Origin: Microbacteriaceae bacterium | GTDB taxonomy: Bacteria > Actinomycetota > Actinomycetes > Actinomycetales > Microbacteriaceae | Assembly (NCBI GenBank): GCA_022701925.1 | Contig: JAKONM010000311.1 | Location: forward strand, 1 to 13,464 | Length of the DNA: 13,464 nucleotides | Direction: 5' to 3' | Part shown: positions 5,692 through 12,672 of the stretch, in pieces | Numbering within the stretch: the stretch's first letter is position 1 | Layout: each line of letters opens with the position of its first letter | The notes under the pieces: model-generated | What the model was told of the DNA's origin: nothing | The model's input: the letters and a program-made list of their open reading frames with translations, nothing else | Database searches by the model: none | Program-made: the position numbers and the translations under genes

Positions 5692-7776
5692 TCAGTGCTC
5701 GACGGCGAGGATGTGGACCGGCTCCCCGAAGGGGTCGAGCCGGACGTAGGCGTCGGAGCCCCATTGCCACACGGCGCCGGTGATCAGGTCGCGCACCGTG
5801 AAGACGTCGCCGGGCTGCTTGCCGAACGCCTCGACGTCGAGGTGCACCACGGTCTCGCGGGCCCCGTGGGGGTCCAGGTTGGCGACCACCAGCACGGTGT
5901 CGGACGAGCCGGTACCGGTGAACTCGGCGTCGAGGTGCTTGCTGTAGACGATCACCGCGTCCGACTCGCTCCAGTGGAAGCGGATGTTGCGCAGCTGGCC
6001 GAGGGCCGGGTGGTCGCGGCGGATGCCGTTCAGGCGCGCCAGATGGGGCGCCAGCGTGCGGCCGAGCATCGCGGCCTTCTTCCAGTCGCGCGGCCGGTAC
6101 TCGTACTTCTCGTTGTCGATGTTCTCCTCGGCGCCCGGGCGGGCGACGTTCTCGTACAGCTCGTAGCCGGAGTAGACGCCCCAGCTCGGCACGCTGGTCG
6201 CGGCCAGCGCGGCGCGGATGCGGTAGGCGGCCTCGCCGCCGAACTGCAGGTACGGCGTCAGGATGTCGTGGGTGTTGACGAAGAAGTTCGGCCGCAGGTA
6301 GTCGGCGGTCTCCTCGGCGAGCTCGGTCAGGTACTCCTGCAGCTCGTCCTTGCCGTTGCGCCAGGTGAAGTAGGTGTAGCTCTGCTGGAAGCCGACCTTC
6401 GCGAGGCCCCGCATCATCGGCGGCCGGGTGAAGGCCTCCGACAGGAAGATCACGTCCGGGTGGTCCGCGTTCACGTCGTGGATCAGCCGCTCCCAGAACG
6501 CCAGCGGCTTCGTGTGCGGGTTGTCGACGCGGAAGATGCGCACGCCGTGATCGATCCACACCTGGAACACGCGCCGCATCTCGGCGTACGACCCCTCGGG
6601 GTCGTTGTCGAAGTTCAGCGGGTAGATGTCCTGGTACTTCTTCGGCGGGTTCTCGGCGTAGGCGATCGACCCGTCGGGCAGCGTGGTGAAGAACTCCGGG
6701 TGCTCCTTCACCCACGGGTGGTCCGGGGAGGCCTGCAGCGCGATGTCGAGCGCGATCTCCAGGTCCAGCCCGGCCGCCGCGGCGATGAAGGCGTCGAAGT
6801 CCTCCCACGTGCCGAGGTCGGGGTGGATCGAGTCGTGCCCGCCCTCGGCGGCGCCGATCCCGTAGGGCGACCCGGGGTCGTGGGGGCCGGCGGTCAGGGT
6901 GTTGTTCGGTCCCTTGCGGTTCGTGCGGCCGATCGGGTGGATCGGCGGGATGTAGACGACGTCGAAGCCCATCTCGGCCACCGCGGGCAGCCGCATGGCG
7001 GCCGTGCGGAAGGTGCCGGAGGTCCACGAGCCGTCGTCGTGGCGCACGGCGCCCTCCGACCGGGGGAAGAACTCGTACCAGGAGCCGCGGCCGGCGCGCA
7101 GGCGCTCGACCAGCAGCACCCGCTCCGGCCCGGTGGTCAGCAGGCTGCGGATCGGCCCGGCCGCGACGAGCTCGACCAGCCGGTCCTGCCGGCTCAGCCG
7201 CAGCCGCGTCAGCGGGTCCTGCCCGCGGTCGCGCAGCGCGCCCGCGGTGTCGCGCAGCAGCGCGCGGTCGCCGTCCGGGCGGTCCTCGCCCGCGGCCCGC
7301 TCGAGCAGCAGGGCCGCCGCCTCGAACATCAGCTCCACGTCGATGCCGGCGGGCACCTTGATGTCCGCGTCGTGCAGCCAGGTGCCCCAGTCGTCCAGCC
7401 ACGCCTCGACGTGCCACGTCCACTCGCCGGTCTCGTCCACCAGCACGGGCGCGGTCCAGCGGCCCAGGCCGGGGTTCACCTGCGTCATGCGGCGCTCGAG
7501 CCGGCGTCCGGAGGGCGCGGTCAGCACGACCGCGGCGTCGATGACGTCGTGGCCCTCCTTGAACACGGTCGCGGCGAACGGCACCACCTCGCCGTCGAAC
7601 GCCTTGGCGCGCCAGAGGTCGTCGGGCTGCTGCGGGGCCAGGTCGAGGATCGGGATGCGCCCCAGCACCGGCCGCCACTCCGCTGCCGCGGGCGCCCCGC
7701 CGGAGCGCGCACCGGGCGCACCGGCCCGGCCTGCGGTCGCGGATCGTGCTGCACTGCTCGCCTGGGTGTCGGCCAC
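5692..7776 (-). CDS. glgE: alpha-1,4-glucan:maltose-1-phosphate maltosyltransferase GlgE
   Basis: Protein of 694 aa (GH13_3) that adds maltosyl units from alpha-maltose-1-phosphate to the non-reducing end of alpha-1,4-glucan. After a low-complexity Ala/Gly/Arg tail (1-32) come the N-terminal beta domain beginning RIPILDLAPQQ (about 40-140), a helical segment (about 145-230), the GH13 barrel (about 235-590) and a C-terminal beta domain. Nucleophile D418 (FRVDNPHTKP), acid E447 (FLSEAFTRP) and D504 (VNTHDI) correspond to D394, E423 and D480 of Streptomyces coelicolor GlgE with a constant offset of 24, so the site is intact. The GTG start at 7776 has no convincing ribosome binding site; instead TAGAGT (7788-7783) lies 6 bases upstream, as expected for a leaderless mRNA. 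It is first gene of the glgE-glgB operon and divergent from glgP, as in M. tuberculosis. Makers of its substrate (TreS-Pep2 or GlgM) are not in the window. Confidence 0.98.
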   Translation of the reverse strand: MADTQASSAARSATAGRAGAPGARSGGAPAAAEWRPVLGRIPILDLAPQQPDDLWRAKAFDGEVVPFAATVFKEGHDVIDAAVVLTAPSGRRLERRMTQVNPGLGRWTAPVLVDETGEWTWHVEAWLDDWGTWLHDADIKVPAGIDVELMFEAAALLLERAAGEDRPDGDRALLRDTAGALRDRGQDPLTRLRLSRQDRLVELVAAGPIRSLLTTGPERVLLVERLRAGRGSWYEFFPRSEGAVRHDDGSWTSGTFRTAAMRLPAVAEMGFDVVYIPPIHPIGRTNRKGPNNTLTAGPHDPGSPYGIGAAEGGHDSIHPDLGTWEDFDAFIAAAAGLDLEIALDIALQASPDHPWVKEHPEFFTTLPDGSIAYAENPPKKYQDIYPLNFDNDPEGSYAEMRRVFQVWIDHGVRIFRVDNPHTKPLAFWERLIHDVNADHPDVIFLSEAFTRPPMMRGLAKVGFQQSYTYFTWRNGKDELQEYLTELAEETADYLRPNFFVNTHDILTPYLQFGGEAAYRIRAALAATSVPSWGVYSGYELYENVARPGAEENIDNEKYEYRPRDWKKAAMLGRTLAPHLARLNGIRRDHPALGQLRNIRFHWSESDAVIVYSKHLDAEFTGTGSSDTVLVVANLDPHGARETVVHLDVEAFGKQPGDVFTVRDLITGAVWQWGSDAYVRLDPFGEPVHILAVEH

Positions 7777-7782
7777 CGGCTC

Positions 7783-7788
7783 ACTCTA
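7783..7788 (-). promoter_or_regulatory. putative -10 hexamer of glgE, leaderless start
   Basis: TAGAGT on the minus strand, with GAGCCG between it and the GTG at 7776. Six bases between a TANNNT hexamer and the start codon is the usual geometry of leaderless actinobacterial mRNAs, where transcription begins at the first base of the start codon. No good -35 box is seen at 16-18 bases. Confidence 0.5.
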
Positions 7789-7842
7789 GGGATGCGGGGG
7801 TCGACGGGTCTGGGGGTCTGCTGACGCGCTCCTCCACCCGGC

Positions 7843-7865
7843 GCAACCGTTTTCATCCCGCGGGA
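7843..7865. promoter_or_regulatory. possible operators between glgE and glgP
   Basis: Two signals lie in the 142-bp divergent region. GCAACCGTTTTC (7843-7854), unusually A/T-rich for this DNA, is partly symmetric about its central CG, as in LacI/MalR-type operators. TCCCGCGGGA (7856-7865) is a perfect 10-bp palindrome. Both sit just upstream of the glgP -10 hexamer, where a bound repressor would block the promoter. No regulator gene is nearby, so the assignment rests on position and symmetry only. Confidence 0.25.
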
Positions 7866-7876
7866 CCGGCATCGCC

Positions 7877-7882
7877 TATCGT
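7877..7882 (+). promoter_or_regulatory. putative -10 hexamer of glgP
   Basis: TATCGT matches TANNNT. Transcription from about 7889 would give a leader of about 30 bases containing the AAGGAG site at 7901-7906. The -35 region (around 7854-7859) is a poor match, which would fit an activated or regulated promoter. Confidence 0.4.
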
Positions 7883-7918
7883 GACGACCGTCCGCCGCTG
7901 AAGGAGCCGTCAGATCCC

Positions 7919-10504
7919 GTGAAAGCCATCCGCCGCTTCACCGTCCGCACCGTCCTCCCCGCCTCCCTCGCCGCGCTCGACGCGCTGGCCGCGAACCTGC
8001 GGTGGTCGTGGCACGAGCCGACCCGGACGCTGTTCGAGGAGATCGATCCGACCATCTGGCGCGACATCGCGGGCGACCCGGTCGCGCTGCTCGGCGCGGT
8101 GAGCCCCGAGCGCATCGAGCGCCTGGCCGCCGACCCCGAGTTCGTCGCCCGGGCGAACGCGCTGCGCGACGACCTGGAGACCTACCGCTCCGAGCCGCGC
8201 TGGTACCAGTCGCTGTCCGACGCGCCGCGGCACATCGCCTACTTCTCGGCCGAGTTCGGCATCGCCGCCGCGCTGCCGCAGTACTCCGGCGGCCTCGGCA
8301 TCCTGGCCGGCGACCATCTGAAGAGCGCCTCCGACCTGGGCCTGCCGCTGACGGGGCTCGGCCTCTTCTACCGCGCCGGCTACTTCAAGCAGTCGATCTC
8401 GGGCGACGGGTGGCAGCAGGAGGCCTACCCGGTGCTCGACCCCGACGGCCTGCCGCTGACCCTGACGCGGCACGCCGACGGCGCTCCCGCCCTGGTGTCG
8501 CTGGCGCTGCCGCACGGGCGCACGCTGCACGCGCGCATCTGGCAGGTGGCGGTCGGCCGCGTCACGCTGCTGCTGCTCGACACCGACATCCCGGAGAACG
8601 AGGAGTCGCTGCGCGGCGTCACCGACCGCCTCTACGGCGGCGGCGGCGAGCACCGCCTGCTGCAGGAGCTGCTGCTCGGCGTCGGCGGGGTGCGCGCCCT
8701 GCGCACCTGGACCGAGATCACCGGGCGCCCGCAGGCGGAGGTCTTCCACGCCAACGAGGGCCACGCCGGCTTCCAGGGGCTCGAGCGCATCTCCACCCTG
8801 ATCCACGACGGCCTCTCCTTCTCCGAGGCGCTGCAGGTGGTGCGGGCCGGCACGGTCTTCACCACGCACACGCCGGTGCCCGCGGGCATCGACCGTTTCG
8901 ACCGCGGCCTGATCGAGCAGTACTTCTCCGGCGACCTGCTGCCCGGGGTCGACGCCTGGGAGGTGCTGACGCTGGGCGCGGAGAACTACCCGGGCGGCTC
9001 CGGCGACGTCTTCAACATGGCCGTCATGGGCCTGCGCCTCGGCCAGCACGCCAACGGCGTCTCGCAGCTGCACGGCGAGGTCAGCCGCGGCATGTTCGCC
9101 GGGCTCTGGCCGGGCTTCGACTCCTCCGACGTGCCGATCACCTCCGTCACGAACGGCGTGCACGCGCCCACGTGGACCGATCCGCTGCTGCTCGGCCTGG
9201 CGGAGAGCCGCCTCGGCACCTCCGACACCACCGCGGCGGACTGGGCCAGCCCCTCCGTCACGGATGCGGACCTGTGGAGCGTGCGCAGCACGATGCGGGC
9301 CAACCTGGTCGCCGACGCCCGACGCCGGGTCACGGCGGCGTGGCACGAGGAGAACCCGGGCGCCTCGGCGCCCGCCTGGTTCGACGAGCTGCTGGACCCC
9401 GACGTGCTGACCATCGGGTTCGCCCGGCGCGTGCCGACCTACAAGCGGCTGACGCTGATGCTGGAGGACGAGGAGCGCCTGATCTCGCTGCTCACCCACA
9501 AGAAGCGGCCGGTGCAGCTGGTCATCGCCGGCAAGTCGCACCCGGCGGACGACGAGGGCAAGCGCCTGATCCAGAAGCTGGTCCGGTTCACGCAGGACCC
9601 CGAGCTGCGCCGCCGCATCGTGTTCCTGCCGAACTACGACATCGCGATGGCGCAGGTGCTCTACCCGGGCACCGACGTCTGGCTGAACAACCCGCTGCGC
9701 CCGCTGGAGGCGTGCGGCACCTCCGGCATGAAGGCCGCCCTGAACGGCGCGCTCAACCTGTCGATCCTCGACGGCTGGTGGAACGAGTACTACGACGGCG
9801 AGGACGGCTGGGCGATCCCCTCCGCCGACGCGGCCGGCGACGCCGCCGAGCGCGACAAGCTGGAGTCGGAGAGCCTGTACGACCTGATCGAGAACCAGAT
9901 CGCACCGCGCTTCTACCGGCGCGACGCCAAGGGCCTGCCCACCCGCTGGCTGAAGTCGGTGCGGCACACCCTGGCCAGCCTGTCGCCGGAGCTGTCGGCC
10001 GACCGCATGGTGCGCGAGTACGTGACGCGGCTGTACCAGCCCGCCGCGGTCGCCGCCCGTCGCATCACTGAGTCCGACTTCGCGGGCGGCCGCGACCTGG
10101 CCGCCTGGAAGGGCGTCGTGTCGTCCGGCTGGGGCGGGGTCTCCGTGGTGCACGTGGAGTCCGGCGGGCTGGCCGCCGTGCCGCAGGTGGGCGACCGCCT
10201 GCACGTGCGCGCCCAGGTGCAGCTGGGGTCGCTGACCCCGGCCGACGTCGCCGTGGAGGTCGTCTACGGCACCTCCCGCGAGGGCGACGACCTGGTCGGT
10301 ACGGCCACCATCGAGCTGGCGCCGCTGGAGGAGGACTCCGCGTCCGCCGCCACCGGGCCGATCGTGCTCGACGGGTCGACCACGTTCGCCGGCACCGTCA
10401 CGCTGGCCCGCCCCGGCTCCTTCGGCTACAACGTGCGCGTGGTGCCGAAGAACGAGTACCTGGCCGACCCCGCCGAGATGGGCCTGGTCGCCGTCGCGCA
10501 CTGA
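7919..10504 (+). CDS. glgP: alpha-glucan phosphorylase GlgP (short-type GT35)
   Basis: Protein of 861 aa. It uses phosphate and pyridoxal phosphate to release glucose-1-phosphate from the non-reducing ends of alpha-1,4-glucan in the cytosol. The N-terminal 110 residues or so form the DUF3417-type domain typical of this branch (VLPASLAALDALAANLRWSW, then Trp/Glu-rich helices). The GT35 catalytic region follows, with YFSAEFGIAAALPQYSGGLG early on, HANEGHAGF and TNGVHAPTW in the middle, and the cofactor lysine K605 in E-A-C-G-T-S-G-M-K. About 150 C-terminal residues form a further beta-rich domain ending near NEYLADPAEMGL. The length is normal for the actinobacterial form. GTG 7919 is chosen because AAGGAG (7901-7906) lies 12 bases upstream and the N-terminus aligns. 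It is divergent from glgE-glgB, placing breakdown opposite synthesis across one control region, and is followed by a strong hairpin. Whether glycogen or maltodextrin is the main substrate cannot be told here. Confidence 0.97.
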   Translation: MKAIRRFTVRTVLPASLAALDALAANLRWSWHEPTRTLFEEIDPTIWRDIAGDPVALLGAVSPERIERLAADPEFVARANALRDDLETYRSEPRWYQSLSDAPRHIAYFSAEFGIAAALPQYSGGLGILAGDHLKSASDLGLPLTGLGLFYRAGYFKQSISGDGWQQEAYPVLDPDGLPLTLTRHADGAPALVSLALPHGRTLHARIWQVAVGRVTLLLLDTDIPENEESLRGVTDRLYGGGGEHRLLQELLLGVGGVRALRTWTEITGRPQAEVFHANEGHAGFQGLERISTLIHDGLSFSEALQVVRAGTVFTTHTPVPAGIDRFDRGLIEQYFSGDLLPGVDAWEVLTLGAENYPGGSGDVFNMAVMGLRLGQHANGVSQLHGEVSRGMFAGLWPGFDSSDVPITSVTNGVHAPTWTDPLLLGLAESRLGTSDTTAADWASPSVTDADLWSVRSTMRANLVADARRRVTAAWHEENPGASAPAWFDELLDPDVLTIGFARRVPTYKRLTLMLEDEERLISLLTHKKRPVQLVIAGKSHPADDEGKRLIQKLVRFTQDPELRRRIVFLPNYDIAMAQVLYPGTDVWLNNPLRPLEACGTSGMKAALNGALNLSILDGWWNEYYDGEDGWAIPSADAAGDAAERDKLESESLYDLIENQIAPRFYRRDAKGLPTRWLKSVRHTLASLSPELSADRMVREYVTRLYQPAAVAARRITESDFAGGRDLAAWKGVVSSGWGGVSVVHVESGGLAAVPQVGDRLHVRAQVQLGSLTPADVAVEVVYGTSREGDDLVGTATIELAPLEEDSASAATGPIVLDGSTTFAGTVTLARPGSFGYNVRVVPKNEYLADPAEMGLVAVAH

Positions 10505-10512
10505 TCGGGGGA

Positions 10513-10540
10513 AGGGCCCGGAGCACCGGCTCCGGGCCCT
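10513..10540 (+). terminator. strong hairpin terminator after glgP
   Basis: AGGGCCCGGAGC (10513-10524) and GCTCCGGGCCCT (10529-10540) pair perfectly over 12 bp around the loop ACCG, 8 bases after the glgP stop. The tail is TCCTGC, without a true U-run. Because glgX converges from the right, it may stop transcription from both sides. Confidence 0.8.
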
Positions 10541-10575
10541 CCTGCGACCCCACTGCGGGGCGTCCGGAGCAGTCG

Positions 10576-10611
10576 CGCAGGCCGGACTCGGCCGGGTCGG
10601 GCTCGCCTGCG
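10576..10611 (-). terminator. weaker stem-loop after glgX
   Basis: CGCAGGC (10576-10582) and GCCTGCG (10605-10611) form a 7-bp outer stem. An overlapping alternative is GGCCG-GACT-CGGCC at 10580-10593. They lie just past the glgX stop on the minus strand. There is no T-run, and the glgP hairpin further on may be the effective end for both transcripts. Confidence 0.3.
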
Positions 10612-10618
10612 GGAGGGG

Positions 10619-12652
10619 TCAGGCGGGGGTCGCGCGGTAGAGCAGCAGGGTGGGGCCGTCGATCGTGACGTGCTCCCGCGGACCGTGCCCGGTGCCCTGC
10701 GCCGCGTCGTCGGCGCTGCTCCAGATCAGCTCGTAACCGCCGACGCCCTCGTGCGCCGGCAGCACGGCCCGCATCGGGGTCTCGTCGCCGTGCACCACCA
10801 GCAGCGTCGCGTTGCCGGGCGTGATCGCCAGGTACTGCAGGGTCCGGTTCTCCGGCGTGTTCCAGGCGGCGTCGTCCATCGGGCGGCCGTCCGCGTCGAA
10901 CCAGTGCATCTCGTTCACCGCGTCGCCGCCGGCGTGGGTGGCTGGCCGCAGCGCGGGGTTCTCGCGGCGGGCGGCGAGCAGCCGCCGCACCACGTCGCGC
11001 AGGTCGCTCTGCCACGCCGCGAGGTTCCAGCCGACCCAGGCGACCGGCCCGTCCTGGCAGTAGGCGTTGTTGTTGCCGCGCTGCGTGCGGCCGTGCTCGT
11101 CGCCCGCGACCAGCATCGGCACGCCCGCCGACAGCAGCAGGGTGCCCAGCAGGTTGCGCATGGCCCGCCGCCGGTCGGCGAGCACGCGCTCGGAGCGCGT
11201 GGGGCCCTCGACGCCGAAGTTGAACGACCGGTTGTCGTCCGCGCCGTCGCGGTTCGACTCCCCGTTGCCCTGGTTGTGCTTGCCGTTGTAGGCGGTCAGG
11301 TCGGCCAGCGTGAAGCCGTCGTGCGCGGTGACCAGGTTGACGCTCGCCAGCGGACCGCGCTCGGCCGAGAAGCGCCAGCTGGACCCGGCCAGCTGGTCGG
11401 CCAGCGCGCCGATGCCCGTGCGGGCCAGCCCGCCGTCGCGCATCACGACCGTGTCGGTCAGCCAGAAGTCGCGGACGGTGTCGCGGTAGCGGTCGTTCCA
11501 CTCGGACCAGCCGGCCGGGAACCCGCCGGTCTGCCAGCCGCCCATCCCGACGTCCCAGGGCTCGGCGATCAGCTTCACGCCCGCCAGCCGGGGGTCCTGC
11601 TGCAGGTCGCGCAGCAGCGGCGAGTGCGGTGAGAACGTGATCCGCTCGTCGCGGGCCAGGGTGACGGCCAGGTCGAAGCGGAAGCCGTCGATCTGCATCT
11701 CCTGCGCCCAGTAGGCGACGGAGTCGTGGATCAGACGCCGCGTCTGCGGCTGCGAGGCGTCCAGGCTGTTGCCGCAGCCCGTGGTGTCGATGTAGCGGCC
11801 CTCGTCGGTCTGCCGGTAGTAGGTGCTGTTGTCGAGCCCGCGCAGGCTCTGCACCGGCCCCGCGGGGCCCTCCTCCGCCGTGTGGTTGTACACGACGTCG
11901 AGCCACACCTCGATGCCGGCCTCGTGCAGCAGCCGCACCATGCCCTTGAACTCCGTCAGCACCGCCTGCGGGCCGCCGGCCTGGGCGGTGAGCGAGGCGT
12001 AGAGCGGGTGGGGCGCGAAGAAGCCGACCGTGTTGTAGCCCCAGTAGTTCATGAGGCCCTGCTTCATCAGCCGGCGCTCGCTGGCGAAGGCCTGCACGGG
12101 CAGCAGCTCGACGGCGGTGACGCCGAGGTCCTTCAGCATCGCGATCGTCGACTCGTGGGCGAGCCCCGCATAGGTGCCGCGCAGCGCGCGCGGCACCGTC
12201 TTCAGCTCCTTCGTCAGGCCCTTCAGGTGCGCCTCGTAGACGACCGTCTCGGCGAGGGGGGTGTTCGGCTTCGGCACCCCTCCCCAGTCGAAGGCGTCGT
12301 CGACGACCGTGCTGCGCCACGACTCCTGGTCCAGGCGCACGATGCCGCGGGCGTACGGGTCGAGCAGCTGCTTGGAGCGGTCGAAGGCGTGCCTCGGGCC
12401 GTCCGGCCCGCCGGCGCGCAGGGCGTAGCGGCGGCCCGGGGTCAGCAGAGCCGAGCCCCCGGTCCACACGCCGTGGTCGTCGCGGCGCATCCGCACGGTG
12501 CGCTCCACCCAGGAGGGGTCCCGCTCGTTCAGCAGGCAGAGCTCCATGCTGGTCGCGGTGGCGCTGACGACCCGCAGGACGCCGCCGTCCCCGGTCAGCC
12601 GGACCCCGAGGTCCTGGTAGGCATCGCCGGACGGGTCGGAGGCGGCTGGCAC
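10619..12652 (-). CDS. glgX: glycogen debranching enzyme GlgX
   Basis: Protein of 677 aa (GH13_11, isoamylase-type) that hydrolyses alpha-1,6 branch points of the limit dextrins left by GlgP, releasing short maltodextrins in the cytosol. Order: an N-terminal CBM48/isoamylase beta domain (about 14-100), the GH13 barrel (about 130-560) and a C-terminal beta domain (about 575-675). Motifs are complete: DVVYNH (252-257), nucleophile D327 in DGFRFDLA, acid E364 in LIAEPWD, D445 in TAHDGFT, and the GlgX-typical GNNNAYCQD (526-534). Length is normal (E. coli GlgX is 657 aa). The GTG start at 12652 has no clear ribosome binding site; TAGGGT (12664-12659) lies 6 bases upstream, so a leaderless mRNA is likely. 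It converges on glgP and diverges from the cysteine desulfurase with only 20 bp between start codons. It completes the breakdown half of the alpha-glucan module. Confidence 0.97.
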   Translation of the reverse strand: MPAASDPSGDAYQDLGVRLTGDGGVLRVVSATATSMELCLLNERDPSWVERTVRMRRDDHGVWTGGSALLTPGRRYALRAGGPDGPRHAFDRSKQLLDPYARGIVRLDQESWRSTVVDDAFDWGGVPKPNTPLAETVVYEAHLKGLTKELKTVPRALRGTYAGLAHESTIAMLKDLGVTAVELLPVQAFASERRLMKQGLMNYWGYNTVGFFAPHPLYASLTAQAGGPQAVLTEFKGMVRLLHEAGIEVWLDVVYNHTAEEGPAGPVQSLRGLDNSTYYRQTDEGRYIDTTGCGNSLDASQPQTRRLIHDSVAYWAQEMQIDGFRFDLAVTLARDERITFSPHSPLLRDLQQDPRLAGVKLIAEPWDVGMGGWQTGGFPAGWSEWNDRYRDTVRDFWLTDTVVMRDGGLARTGIGALADQLAGSSWRFSAERGPLASVNLVTAHDGFTLADLTAYNGKHNQGNGESNRDGADDNRSFNFGVEGPTRSERVLADRRRAMRNLLGTLLLSAGVPMLVAGDEHGRTQRGNNNAYCQDGPVAWVGWNLAAWQSDLRDVVRRLLAARRENPALRPATHAGGDAVNEMHWFDADGRPMDDAAWNTPENRTLQYLAITPGNATLLVVHGDETPMRAVLPAHEGVGGYELIWSSADDAAQGTGHGPREHVTIDGPTLLLYRATPA

Positions 12653-12657
12653 GCGCC

Positions 12658-12664
12658 TACCCTA
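12658..12664. promoter_or_regulatory. overlapping -10 hexamers of a bidirectional promoter
   Basis: The 7-bp element TACCCTA gives TACCCT on the plus strand (12658-12663) and TAGGGT on the minus strand (12664-12659). The first ends 9 bases before ATG 12673 of the cysteine desulfurase, the second 6 bases before GTG 12652 of glgX. Both fit TANNNT and near-leaderless transcription. Neither direction has a good -35 box; each would lie within the opposite coding region. Confidence 0.5.
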
Positions 12665-12672
12665 TTGAGGCG

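Noticed and set aside
3134..5749. An 871-codon plus-strand open frame opposite glgB, and a similar one at 5686-7824 opposite glgE
   Set aside because: Both mirror the codon pattern of the conserved genes and show low-complexity Val/Ala/Arg/Gln repeats without recognisable motifs.
3269..7678. A single open frame of about 1,470 codons on the minus strand covering glgB and most of glgE
   Set aside because: Only the part from 5665 down is GlgB. Upstream the translation is Arg/Pro/Gly-rich noise read out of frame through glgE, and glgB has its own ribosome site.
7910..10501. An 863-codon open frame exactly antisense to glgP
   Set aside because: Composition is Val/Gln/Arg/Gly-rich with no domain. 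Long antisense frames are expected opposite genes whose third positions are nearly all G or C.
10398..12467. Large second frame on the glgX strand, and open frames opposite glgX at 10670-11632 and 11726-12892
   Set aside because: glgX is unambiguous with full catalytic motifs; the others are Arg/Pro/Ala-rich shadows.
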